Source: Seminavis robusta (lineage: Eukaryota > Bacillariophyta > Bacillariophyceae > Naviculales > Naviculaceae). Taken from it: a DNA stretch of 39,092 nt. Below, piece after piece: positions 11,101 to 21,188 of this stretch. Numbering within the stretch: position 1 is the first letter of the stretch; every line of letters begins with the position of its first letter. Location: contig CAICTM010001042.1 in assembly GCA_903772945.1 (NCBI GenBank), positions 1 to 39,092 of the forward strand, given 5' to 3'. The notes beneath the pieces are model-generated. The model saw only the letters and a program-made list of their open reading frames with translations, did not search any database and was not told where the DNA came from. A program made the position numbers and the translations under genes.

Positions 11101-14100
11101 TTCCAACCCTGGTAGTACTCCAGCACCACACACATGTGCCTCTGAGGTAGTTCTCTTAGAGGAAAACTGGGAACAAGCTCTCAGCAGCAGCAATGGTGAA
11201 AGTGTGACCAAACTTGTAGCAGTTCCAATGAGTTCCAGCCTAGAACCAGTGATTGTGACCAGTGTGGAAGTACGGTTCATTCTCTATGTGATTGAAGAAT
11301 GGATGGCAGGTGACAGGTTCTATGTGGAGATCATGGGTTCCACAACCTATTTTGAAGACCTGCAACAAACTAATAGCAGTGGGTCTCTCAATGTTCTTGG
11401 TGGAACTGGCATCACCTGGGAAATGGAACCAGTTAGCTTGGGTGTGGGTGGAGAGAGAAAAGGTGTACATTTTAGTGTTCCACCAAGGCTATTTCCTTCT
11501 GGGAGTCTTTCTCTGGAGTTTGGGATGGAATCCAGCACTACCTCAAGTGCTATTACTCGAGTGAATAGTCTGGTAGTCACAGCATTTTACAATTGCAGCA
11601 CAGATGACAATTTTGGCGAAACTTGGGATCAAAACCTCACAGCAGTACCAAGAACTGCAGAACCAGTCACAATGCCCATCCCTATCCCAACATCTGAACC
11701 AACAGCTTCACCAGCAATGATGTCTCCAACACGCAGCCCAACAAAGAGTCCCAGTTCTGCTCCTGCACAGCAGTCTGAATTGGGGACAAATCAACCAACA
11801 ACCTTGGGACCGTCACCTGGCCCCACTGGGGTACCAACTAGTAAACCTACCCTGTTTCCGACTCCTCAACCCACCAGCAGGCCTACCATACCCCCTACAA
11901 CAGAGCCTATACCAGGGCCAACTCCAAATCCTACACCAGAGCCCACTCCAGAACCCACACCAGAGCCAACTCCAGAACCCACACCAGAGCCAACACCACT
12001 TCCAACTCCCAAGCCTTCTCCTGGGCCAACCCCCAGGCCTTCACTTCCACCTTCTCCAAGACCTACCAATGTGCCTAGTTCAAGTCCCACACCAGGGCCG
12101 TCTGAGACTCCAACACTACCACCTAGCTTCACTCCATCCGAAAGCCCATCAGGCATGGCTTGTAGCCTCCCTTTTGGATCTGTTGAGGCCATCTACTATG
12201 TAATTTTTCTGCAGGATGCTGCAGCTGCCTCTGATTTAGACTTGGAAGACTCCTTTACTTCAGCCGATGCTGCCATTGAAAAGGAGGCATGCGATCCTGT
12301 TGTTCTGGATGCAACAGTCCAAGGGCGCACGACCCAGAGGCGACTGCAAGGTACTACTGGCAACATAGCAGCCCTTGTGGTGGAATCCCTTCAAGTCAAC
12401 AATGCCTTCATGTACCAGACAAATGCTGAGAAGGCCACTTTTCTAGCTGCATTCAATGCTTTTCCAGCAATGCAAAGGAACTCACTGGAGGCTGTTGATA
12501 TTGTGACATCATTGCCAACACCATCGCCTACCTTTAGTCCAACCAAAGCACCCTCCCCTCCTCCTACCAATGAGCCAACCCAAACTCCTACTGGGGGTCC
12601 AACAATACCACCCAGCAGGTCACCCACAAAACCACCCACTGAACAACCAAGCAATACACCAACTCCACTGCCATCTGTCTCTCCTTCTGCTCCTGCTGCA
12701 GGCCCAACAACAGCAACCCCAACCATGTCACCAACTGGAAACCCAACAATGTCACCAACTGGAAACCCCACCAATGCTGCTACAACGCCACCTACACACA
12801 TGCCAACGAGACAGCCCACCAATTCACCCACTCCAAAGCCAACTTTTTCGCCTGGTGATCCAAGTGGAAGCCCAACAAGCCAGCCTACCAGGTTTCCTAC
12901 TGAACCACCAACTGTTTCTCCTGGTAGTCCAACCAAGGCTCCCACAAAGTCACCAACAGCAGTTCCAACAAAAATTCCAACTATTGCCCCTACCAGGACA
13001 CCAACAATCCAGCCAACAAGGTTTCCTACGAGTGCCCCCACCTCACCACCAACTGTGTCTACTGGGAGTCCAACAAAGGCTCCCACAAAGTCCCCAACAG
13101 CAGTTCCAACAAAAATTCCAACAAGCATTCCTAGCAGAACACCAACAATACAGCCAACAAGGCTTCCTACCAGTGCCCCACTTCACCGCCAATTGTTACT
13201 CCTGGTAGTCCAACAAAGGCTCCCACAAAGTCACCAACAGCAGTTCCAACCAAAACTCCAACAAGCATTCCTAGCAGAGCACCAACAGTCCAGCCAACAA
13301 GGCTTCCTACCAGTTCCCCCACCCCCACCAACCATTTCTCCTGGTAATCCAACAAAGTCTCCACCAAGGCACCAACAAGAGGACCAACCCAGGAACCGAC
13401 CATTTCCCCCACCAGAGCTCCCACCACCCAGCCTACAAAATTGCCAACCACTATGCCATCCACAGTACCCACAAGGGTGCCAACCAAAGCTCCAACCAAA
13501 GTGCCTACAAAAGCACCAACCAGAGCTCCCACTAGAGTTCCCACCAAAGTTCCTACACAAGCACCAACCAGAGCTCCCACTAGAGTTCCCCAAAGTGCCT
13601 ACACAAGCACCAACCAGAGCACCCACCAAAGCCCACCAAAGTCCACAAAGCACCAACCAGAGCACCCACCAAAGTCCCACACAGGCACCAACCAAAGCTC
13701 CCACTAAAGCACCACACAGGCACCAACCAAAGCTCCAACTAAAGTCCACCCAGGCACCAACCAAAGCTCCACCAAAGGTCCTACACAGGCACCAACCAAA
13801 GCTCCCACTAAAGCACCACACAGGCACCAACCAAAGCTCCAACTAAAGGTCCTACCCAGGCACCAACCAAAGCTCCCACTAAAGTGCCCACAAAAGTGCC
13901 TACACAAGGTCCAACCAAAGCTCCAACTGGCGTGCCCACCAAAGTGCCTACACAAGCACCTACAAACATGCCAATACCAGTTCCCACAACAACTCCTACA
14001 AATGATGGCAGTAAGTAGATTGAATTGTCTGGTGTTGGATTTTATGTTGTTTTTAACACCTCCTCTTTTTGCAGTCATTGGTAGCAAGGAGGAGCTGATT

Positions 14101-15887
14101 CTTGCTTTGAATGGGGAAATCTACGACGCAAGCTCTGTCTATGGTCCGATTGAGACATGGTGAGTTACTTTATCATTTGTCACAGTGGAGAATGCAGCCA
14201 GCCTCCTCCCGTCTTGGTCCATCTCATACTACTGTCTCAATTGTCACAGGGATGTCACTCGTGTGGATAACTTTGAAGGGTTATTTTCCCTAAATGCGCC
14301 GGCTGCCGGTTCTACCTTTGATGTTGCTAACTTCAATGAGGATATATCTGCATGGGTAAGCTTTAAAGAACGATTCTGGAGATGCCATGAGATTTCTTGA
14401 CTTAACCATTCTTTGGAAATATGGTACAGGATACATCAAGTGTTACAACTTTTAAGGTATGCTTCTTCCCTAGCTTCAAGCATGCCAAGTTTCACATTGT
14501 AGCTCACTTGTGCACTGAGAATACAGGAGACTTTTTACGGAGCTGACAAATTCAACCAAAACCTCTCTGGATGGGATGTCAGCAAGTCTGATTCGTTCTA
14601 TGGCACGTAAGTAGTACCATTGCCATCAGTGAAAGTTGTGTTGGATTGCCCCTCACATTCAAAAATCAACTCCGTGCTGGTAGTTTCAGAGATGCCCATG
14701 CATTCAATAGTGTTGTCTCAACATGGGATGTTCAGGGAATTATTTCTTTGGAAAGAATGTAGGTGACCATTTGGAGTGTTGAGCTGATATTGTCCTTTCA
14801 ATGGTTAAGTTCCTTACCCATTGACTTCATTCTCTGTGCCAACAGGTTTATGGTATGACTTTTCAGGCAAGCTTTGCCCTCTTTGGGTGTCAATCTCTGA
14901 CATAATGCCCCTTCAATTTTAGGATGCATGGAATTTCAACCAAGATGTTTCAAACTGGGATGTGAGTTGTTGGACATTTCTTTTGCCTTTTATCTCAGTG
15001 GTGTCATTTCTGATGATTGCTTTTGTGGATATTGAGTAGGTGAGCCTTAGCTCGTGGGTAGTCCTCAAGCACATCTCGTCTGAATCCGTTATTAGACGTT
15101 CAGTTTTTTTTTGAGTAGGTGTCATCCTGCAAAAACTTTGTTCGAATGTTCAAAAACACACCATTCAACAGGCCTCTTTCAAACTGGAATGAGAAACTAT
15201 TAAGCACGCAGAACCTGAACTTGTGAGTGAGAATGTGTGGCTTGTTTTAGGTTGGACTTGCCTTGGACACTGCTGTACTGATGTCTCTTCTGTTGCAGTA
15301 TGTTTGACGAGGCCAACCAATTCAACCAAGACATTACTGGGTGGAACTTTGATTCGAGTTTGACCTCTATGCGTGGGACATTTAAGGCTGCTGTCATGTT
15401 CAACCAGGTAAAGGATAGAATACCTTGTGTTGCATTGGTTGTGTGACTTTTTATGTTGTCCTCTGATGGTACCCTTGGCTTGTGCATTTGTCAGGATATA
15501 TCTGTTTGGAACATAGATAAAGTGAGAACATTTGAGGTACGATTCTTCCCTTGCTTGCTTTAGGCATGCCAATTTTGCCACTGTAGCTCACATGTGCACC
15601 AAAAGGAAACATTTTTTGGTGCCAACAGCTTCAATCAAAACTTGTGTGCTTGGGGCAACAAAATGAGGTAAGTCTTCTGGAATTGCAACAGGAACTCCCC
15701 CACTTTGATGTTGGGAAAAATTCTCATGCCATTGCTGTCACCTGGCCACTATACCTCTGCTAAAAGAACGGATGTGCAAGTTACTACTACGACCATGTTC
15801 ACCGGAGCTAACTTGTGTGAGCTTACATCTCCGGACCCAGACAATTTGTTGGTCCCCATCACTCCCCTCTGTTCCATCTGTCTTTAA
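5185..15887 (+). CDS. Gene A: giant modular secreted surface protein (Cys modules, Pro-Thr stalks, BspA/DUF285 tail)
   Basis: Fourteen exons by GT-AG reading: 5185-9670, 9741-14010, 14075-14159, 14250-14355, 14430-14456, 14527-14606, 14684-14758, 14846-14852, 14923-14961, 15119-15222, 15299-15407, 15495-15536, 15606-15667, 15767-15887; about 3,200 residues. The start has a signal peptide (MLPLPKIWFLFLVGL). An N-terminal module (CDWPHF, CRNCGYD, CLCP) is followed by Cys modules beginning near residues 535, 761, 985, 1216, 1439 and 1654. Next are a beta-rich domain (about 1964-2129), a Pro-Thr stalk, a short Cys domain (CSLPFGSVEA), a second stalk, and BspA-type repeats (FNQDISVW, WDVSK) ending PLCSICL. 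No transmembrane segment follows the signal, so it is probably secreted or wall-attached. The only frame breaks are single-base changes in C-runs at about 13185-13850. The module family is not one I recognise; the DUF285 repeats are typical of cell-surface adhesion proteins. Its inactivated paralogue is gene B. Confidence 0.85.
6787..10930 (+). repeat. Six tandem protein modules of about 215-231 residues within gene A
   Basis: Each module has the same order of marks: a Cys after E(G)Q-V-C, then about 45-49 residues, then CD-x-[YF]FR, then an RR-L-like site, then CR[GN]C-[PD], then LFDD with RRRSL, then C[ILV]CP, then an acidic helix. Starts lie near 6787, 7465, 8137, 8830, 9499 and 10214. The six conserved Cys per module suggest three disulfides (inference). 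Modules 1 and 3 are closest to each other, and modules 2 and 4 are closest, so a two-module block of about 1.35 kb was duplicated. Asn-x-Ser/Thr sites are dense between modules, which fits an extracellular glycoprotein. Confidence 0.85.
9671..9740 (+). other. Intron 1 of gene A (70 bp), conserved in gene B
   Basis: The donor GTAAGT at 9671 and acceptor TACAG at 9740 split the Arg codon of the CDGHFR motif. Gene B has an intron at the same codon (24797-24876), so this intron predates the duplication. Confidence 0.9.
11145..11640 (+). other. Beta-rich domain of unknown family in gene A
   Basis: Between the last Cys module and the first stalk lie about 165 residues of alternating hydrophobic strands (VTSVEVRFILYVIEEW, DRFYVEIMGSTTYF, LVVTAFYNC). 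They resemble a small jelly-roll or carbohydrate-binding-like fold, but I cannot name a family. Gene B goes straight from its last partial module into the stalk and lacks this domain. Confidence 0.45.
11650..12150 (+). repeat. First Pro-Thr stalk of gene A
   Basis: Degenerate PT-x-x-P repeats, including a run of PEPT units near 11940-12000. Probably an extended O-glycosylated spacer. The reading frame is intact. Confidence 0.85.
12520..14010 (+). repeat. Second Pro-Thr stalk of gene A with several frame breaks
   Basis: The repeats read PTxxPT (KAPTKSPTAVPTKIPT and variants). From about 13185 the Pro-Thr pattern moves between frames: near 13185 (one C fewer than the sister repeat), near 13325 (one C more), near 13370 (one C fewer), near 13590, and several more up to 13850. 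It returns to the right frame before the exon end at 14010. Long minus-strand frames here are shadows of the repeat. Confidence 0.8.
14075..15887 (+). other. BspA-like DUF285 repeat tail of gene A, twelve small exons
   Basis: Exons 3-14 encode repeats of about 25-30 residues with the DUF285 signature: FNEDISAW, FNQNLSGWDVSK, FNSVVSTWDV, FNQDVSNWDV, FNQDITGW, FNQDISVW, FNQNLCAWG. Introns fall in or next to nearly every repeat. Exon 5 is 27 nt and exon 8 is 7 nt. The end (LCAWG, then ANLCEL and PLCSICL) is a Cys cap. DUF285 repeats in other protists and bacteria sit on surface proteins; the ligand here is unknown. Confidence 0.85.
14846..14852 (+). other. Seven-nucleotide micro-exon of gene A
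   Basis: GTTTATG is bounded by CCAACAG and GTATGA. Joined to AGAAT before it and GATGCATGG after it, it gives RMFMDAW, the expected repeat sequence. Skipping it breaks the frame. Confidence 0.75.
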
Positions 15888-17315
15888 CCCAGCTATTCCT
15901 ATCGTAGTAAGCAAAAAGATGCAAGGAACAGTCACTGCCATCTATGTGGTTCGGCAAACCTCACGAACTCTTCCATTTAGGTGTGTTTGGCGACGGGGGA
16001 TTCGCTTCATTTCACTGCACGGTTACCCCACCTTCAACAGAAACGTTTCAGCGTCGTGCGGAATGTTGTGGACTTTTCACAAGCGTTGGCTTGCCTCATT
16101 TCGCACAATCCATCGTGTCGGTGGCACGACGATCCATGAACTCGGTGCGGCACACAGGCAACAGTATTTTCCTTTGATCTTTTTGAGGGTTGCTTTCCTG
16201 GCTTTCTTTCCGTCCGGTACAAGCTTTCAGGTTACGGCCTCCGCGACGTTTTTATGCCTTGAATGGGGGGATGGCCAGCTTCATCGGGCAAGGTAGCTGG
16301 GGTACTGGTAACCACAAGCATCACAGAGTGGACTGCAGAAAGTCGGAGCTTGATCGGTTCAATCGGCAGGGAACAGTATCCGGACTGGTAGAAGAAACAG
16401 TCGAGTCGATGCGTGCCCTTGGAGGTTCAACAACACGTACCGTACGTGGTGAGGCACAATTCCAGACAGGCTTCTCCAAGCGTCTCGGGAAGCCCACCCA
16501 CGCGGCCAGCCGTATCGTGGCTGACCGACGAAACGAACGAACGAACGAACGAACGAACGAACGACACAAAGAGAAGAGAGTGAGTTGAGTCCTTACGGCA
16601 CGGTCCTGTGCACGAAAACGGCTGACCTCGCTCCGCAGTGTGGAGCTGTCGCAGTCTTAAATTGCAGAAGATTCATTCATTCATTCCTTGCCAGAAGTTA
16701 GTTTCTGTAGCAGGAGATGACGCTACTGCACGAGGTGTAGCTATCTAGCTGAGCAGGCATGCAGCTGGAATCGAGCATGCCGACAAGGAAGCACCCCCCT
16801 TTTAAAGTATAAAGTCGATCAAACCGGCATGACCCTTGATTGCGATTGGACCGCACGTGACGCGAGCAGCACACTTTTGGTTTCTTTTACGTTTTCGTTC
16901 TTTCGTTCGTAAGTTTCGTTGGACTCTTTGTAGTTTCGGAATTGTTGCTCCGATGGACGCTACCTACCGGTACTGTACTAGCTAGCTAGCTAGCTAGATA
17001 GGCCCAACGATGCTTGCTTTTGCTTTCTTGTTTGTTGTTAGTTAGTTAATTAATTAGGTTGTTGTTGGTTGGCTAGATCGATCGGCACTACAACAGCGAG
17101 ATGGCTGCTGTTGTAGATAGATGGATGGATGCATGCCGACCAACGTAGGTGAGTGTATTAGTAGTAGTGTGTGTGTGTGCGTTCATTTTTGTTTTGGTTG
17201 GTTTGTTTGTTGTCGTGTAGGTAGTAATAATAGCGCCCTGCCCGTTCCTCTTTGTCTCGTCTCGTCTGTTCTGTCGTCTTTGTGTGTATTCTTATTTAGT
17301 AAGTAAGATAGGTAC
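15888..17315. other. Intergenic region between convergent gene A and the KH gene
   Basis: No gene is supported; the frames at 15944-16590 have no recognisable motif and overlap one another on both strands. Simple repeats are present: GAAC units at about 16533-16564 and TAGC units at 16978-16997. One TACCGGTA lies at 16965. Confidence 0.6.
16533..16564. repeat. Tetranucleotide microsatellite (GAAC)n
   Basis: About eight consecutive GAAC units in intergenic DNA. Confidence 0.9.
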
Positions 17316-18726
17316 TTATCCATAATACTCATCAGAATACTTTTTGTTTCGTTGTTCGGTATCACGATCCATCAAGAGTTGAATGTAGGAAATGGCCTTG
17401 TCAACTTGGGATTGTTTGCCCACGACAATGACATTTTCACTGACGGATTCGGAATTGGGCATGTAGACATCGACCTTGTAATTGCCACGAATGTGTTTGA
17501 TTTCCGATCCACGCGGACCAATGACACAATGAAAGAATTCGTGTGGGACGTAGACTTCTTCGTGAATGACACCGGGATGAGAGACGGCATCGTAATGATA
17601 CTGCATGATATTTTGAATGCTTTCTTTGCATTTGCGGGCATTTTCCTTTGATCCGGCAATCCCGACGCGACACGGTTTGACGACACCGACTACTACTTGG
17701 GGGGCGTTGGGTTTCCAATCGGTCGGAGGAATGGTGATTTTAACATCGAGCGTCTTTTGCAAAGCTTGAATGGTGCGTCCGGAAGGACCGACAATTTCAC
17801 TGAGGAATCGCGGATGGACTTCAATGCCCGTTTCTCCGAAATTGTCTCCTTGCAATAGCGTAGCGTATCCTTTGGCAGCGAGTTCTTGGACGGCTTTTTT
17901 GGCTTTGAGAATGTCTTCTTTGGTGGATCCCTGAATAATGACACCCGCCTTGGCACCGGGTGGCAAAGGTTTCTTGTTGTCTTCACTGCCAGCAGGGGCA
18001 TTGATTTCCAAGGAACACCCCGTGGCGACTTTGATGGCTTCCATGGTAGTTCCTTTGGGGCCGATGATGATGCCCACCTTTTTGGCGTCGATCGAGAGCG
18101 TTTCGGTCAACGACGTGGGAGCACTCGTAGCGGCAGCGGCAGCGGTGGCGACTTTTTTGGGACGTTGGGATTTTTTCTTTTTCTTGGACGACGCCACGTC
18201 GTTCCATTCTTCTTCTTCTCATGGAGCGACTACTGGAGTCGGGAGCCACGTAAACAGGAGCTGGAGCCGGGGCATTGGCCTTTTGGAAATCGGTCTTTTC
18301 ACTGCTACTCAGCAGCACCACCACCCTGTGTTGCCTTGTTGTTGTTGTTGTTGTTTGTTGTTGTTTTTCTTTTTTCTTCTTTTTGCCATTCTTGCCATTG
18401 GCAGCGCCATTTTCCGCGGCGTTCTCCTTGTCGGCCGCGTCGCTATTGCTGTTGTTGCCATTGGTCTTCTTCTTCTTCTTGCCACTACTGGCAGTTGGCT
18501 CGGCTGCCTTGGGCGCTTGCTTGGTCGTCTCTGAAGCTTCCTCTTCGGTGGCTTTTGCCTTTTTCTTCTTTTTCTTCTTCTTGCCTCCACCGCCTGCAGC
18601 AGCAGGAGCCTCTTCGACAGTCTTACTGCTGCTGCCGCCCGATAAGAGCTGAGCGACAATCGCCGTGACCACAACGCCCACTAGCACCGCCGCCACATGA
18701 GTCAGTGTTCCCGAGTCCAACTCCAT
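17316..18726 (-). CDS. Membrane-anchored protein with three KH RNA-binding domains; one apparent frameshift
   Basis: The ATG at 18726 begins MELDSG, then a hydrophobic anchor (THVAAVLVGVVVTAIVAQLL, about residues 9-28), then a long Lys/Ala/Glu-rich low-complexity segment. Three KH domains follow, each with its GxxG loop: IIGPKGTT (near 18060), IVGPSGRT (near 17775) and VIGPRGSE (near 17510). It ends DEYYG at 17316; about 470 residues. KH domains bind single-stranded RNA; a single N-terminal anchor would place them at a membrane, probably the cytosolic face of the ER (inference, as for vigilin-type proteins). The N-terminal frame changes to the KH frame at about 18205-18235. No normal intron fits there: the only GT..AG pair would be about 17 bp. 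Because all three KH domains are intact, a one-base assembly error is as likely as real damage. Confidence 0.8.
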
Positions 18727-19351
18727 GGTTGTTTTCTTACACACACAACAACAACACTACGAAACCTCCTTTAGATGCTCTTCTCTCAACGAACTACTAC
18801 TAGCTAGACCAATACAGTCTGTATGTATGGTAGTCACAACAGGGACGATGTAACAAAGAGACAATGACCAACGCGACTACTCTCTCTCTCTCTCTCTTTT
18901 CAGCCAGATCTTGCCGATATCTTTTTTGCATTCTCAAAGGAAAAATCTTTGAACGCCGTCTCTGTTCCTGAGGTGGTGACCATGATGGAGCCGTTGTAAA
19001 GATACACCATTAGGGTTAGGAGAAACAAAATCTGACAGACAAGGTTAAGGTTCTACATCAGGAATGTACGGTCCAATTTTATTAATACATGTAGTTGAGC
19101 GAGCAAAACTATCTAGATCTACTAGATAGCTATTGCAATAGCTATGCATAGCTGCCTGCAGACTTGTGCCACGCAGATGTCAACTCCAAGGGGCTGCCTC
19201 TTGGAACGTACGCCACCCATCATGTGAGGATTGGTGAGCAAGCACATGGGACTGGGTCACGACCGGGGAGAAACAGTGTCTAGCTACTACTAGATAAGGG
19301 GGGGTTTTAGAGTAGGGAAATTATCTACGGAAGCCAGCCGGGGCCAGGCTT
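18727..19351. other. Upstream region of the KH gene; nothing recognisable
   Basis: Contains a CT dinucleotide run at about 18879-18897 and GATA/TAGC-rich stretches. No gene is supported. Confidence 0.55.
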
Positions 19352-20002
19352 AAGCAAAGAACAGTCGAAATTCAGGACTAGGTTCTGTGGGATCAGGGGC
19401 AAGAAATTGAGGACCATTACGGGGGGCAAAGGGTTTGGCTTTGCGGGATCCACGGAGACATAAATGGGTAGCTTTCACAAGGGCAATTGAGATACGGGTC
19501 TGCATGAAGAACATCATTTGAGAGTAGGAAAATTGAGTTTTGGAGGCAGTAGACTAGTAGTCTTTACGACCAAGGGCGGATCCAAAACCTTTCAAAGCTG
19601 AGTCATCTTTCAAGCAGCAGGGCATGTTCCTACGGGAGCAGCGTTTGATGACTGTTGATTCTGTTATTATTTGCGATGCTGCTACCAAGGAAGGGCTTTC
19701 ACATTCCCACTTATATTGCCGTCCGTCGATGCTCGGTGAAATGTATGTGACAGCCACCCCTGAAGAAACGCAAGAGAACCTAAGCAATACAATACTATCG
19801 AGCCGTCTGGAGTGATGTGGTGTGGAGGAACTGTTTGGAAAGGTGAGCCTGCGATTTAAAATCATTCGATTCGAATCGAATCAGTGTCTGCTCCTTCATC
19901 GCTCGTTTCTGGCTGGATGGTGCTCCTTCCATTGCTCTTCTCAGCAGACACCAATTTCGCCGTTTTCGCCCGGCCCCACGGCGGCTGAAACACCATCGGC
20001 AT
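19352..20002 (-). pseudogene. Weak coding signal, unknown, interrupted
   Basis: An ATG at 20002 opens 46 codons (MPMVFQPPWGRAK to TDSIRIE), ending at 19862. An overlapping frame from 19865 runs to a TAG at 19554 and continues in the same frame to a TAA at 19352, with protein-like composition (YISPSIDGRQYKWECES, LRGSRKAKPFAPRNG, PEFRLFFA). The join may be an intron ending at AATCGCAG near 19852, or a frameshift. I do not recognise a family. It could be a real small gene with one nonsense codon, a relic, or chance. Confidence 0.25.
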
Positions 20003-20145
20003 CGTGGCGCAAGTTGGCTAGCTAGTGTAGTGTAGTGAAGCTTAGGTTAATCAGACGAAAGAAGTCGGGGTGATGCTCGTAGGATCAGTCGATGCATGGT
20101 TGTACTCGAGGAGCGAGCGACTCGACAGTGACTTCTCTGAAAGTT

Positions 20146-20454
20146 TCAGCATCGCGGAACTTGTTGATCAGCCACGAAACAATACCCTCGGCTCATTTCT
20201 TCCTGATCCAAGAGAGCGAATCCAAAGCGATGTCGATTCATCTTGACGGCGCTTCCTTCCCAATTGCTGCGACGTCCCAAGCCAGCCAAGCCAACACGAC
20301 ATGCTGCGAGCATATCAAAACAAAGGAGATAGAGTCGTTCTGCCGTCACCTGTCTCAATAACTTAGCCTCAAATAGCAGACGTGTCAGGGAGGATGTTGA
20401 CCTCGACCCCACCTCACTGAGGAATTCCTCAGTAGAGGAACCTGCCATGCACAT
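20146..20454 (-). CDS. Possible small hypothetical protein (102 residues)
   Basis: An ATG-started frame (MCMAGSSTEEFLSEVGSRS to DQQVPRC) with balanced composition, just upstream and on the same strand as the weak signal at 19352-20002. The two could be exons of one gene. No motif is recognised; the overlapping plus-strand frame at 20092-20361 is equally long, so this is uncertain. Confidence 0.22.
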   Translation of the reverse strand: MCMAGSSTEEFLSEVGSRSTSSLTRLLFEAKLLRQVTAERLYLLCFDMLAACRVGLAGLGRRSNWEGSAVKMNRHRFGFALLDQEEMSRGYCFVADQQVPRC

Positions 20455-21188
20455 AACGTTGCATGTAGCTCCATGATGGACTCCAAATGACGTGCTCAGA
20501 TCGTCACCATCGAGCGAGGAAGCCGTTTCACGCTTTGCTGTCCTTCACTTATTCTGGATTGAAAGGGATCGATTCACGCACAGAATGAATGATTGGTTCG
20601 GTGTAGAGGAGGAGAGTTGGGAGCGGGAAATGTTTCAGATGGCTTGGTACCGGTGCCTCTGTACGGTCCCGAATTTCAATGACTCGACCATGTAAATTGC
20701 TTGAAAATGTGAGTGCAGAACTTTCCCTGTAAGCGCGAAACCAGTACGAATGCCATCTGATACGGTACCTATGGGGCGTGGGGCAGCCGGCTAGTAATAA
20801 AAATACCCATACCCGTACGTAGGGCGATGGTTAGTCAGAACCTCCCTAGCTTGGAGTGACTTGGTTGGCAGCTTGGCAGCCCTCCATCCATCACTTCAGT
20901 TGCGGGGGGCGAACATGTATGTAGATATCTGTTGTCATGTCCCAAGTGATCCATCCCTTTCGATACCAGCGCGACGCAAATCGTCGTCGCCAAAGAAAGA
21001 CGACGAAAAGATCAATGCCTCGTTCACCCACTTGAAACGCTTATGGGCACGTCCCATCGATCGCGGGCTGAATGGATTGCCACACGACGCTGCCACAATA
21101 GCTGCAGCCTGGCCGTAGCTTAGTAGTGATGCACATGCATGAGCTTTGCAAAGGGTCCTTCCCATACCGATGCATTTTCAGTTCTTCG
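20455..21188. other. Intergenic, nothing recognisable
   Basis: Only short overlapping frames on both strands. It includes a GGTACCGGTGCC palindrome near 20646. It lies directly downstream of gene B. Confidence 0.5.

Noticed and set aside
12391..13842. Long minus-strand frames rich in Gly/Val (245 and 203 residues)
   Set aside because: They are antisense shadows of the Pro-Thr repeat; the plus-strand product is supported by exons on both sides.
11940..14010. Periodic short repeats resembling a CRISPR array
   Set aside because: The units are codon-based Pro-Thr repeats without unique spacers, inside a eukaryotic exon.
15944..16590. Frames of 77-174 residues downstream of gene A
   Set aside because: Mutually overlapping on both strands, with no conserved motif; one runs through the GAAC microsatellite.
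18207..18227. A 17-bp GT..AG intron to explain the frame change in the KH gene
   Set aside because: Far shorter than any other intron in this window (64 bp or more); an indel is more likely.
17886..18668. Plus-strand frames of 198-260 residues opposite the KH gene
   Set aside because: Low-complexity antisense of the Lys-rich and KH coding sequence.
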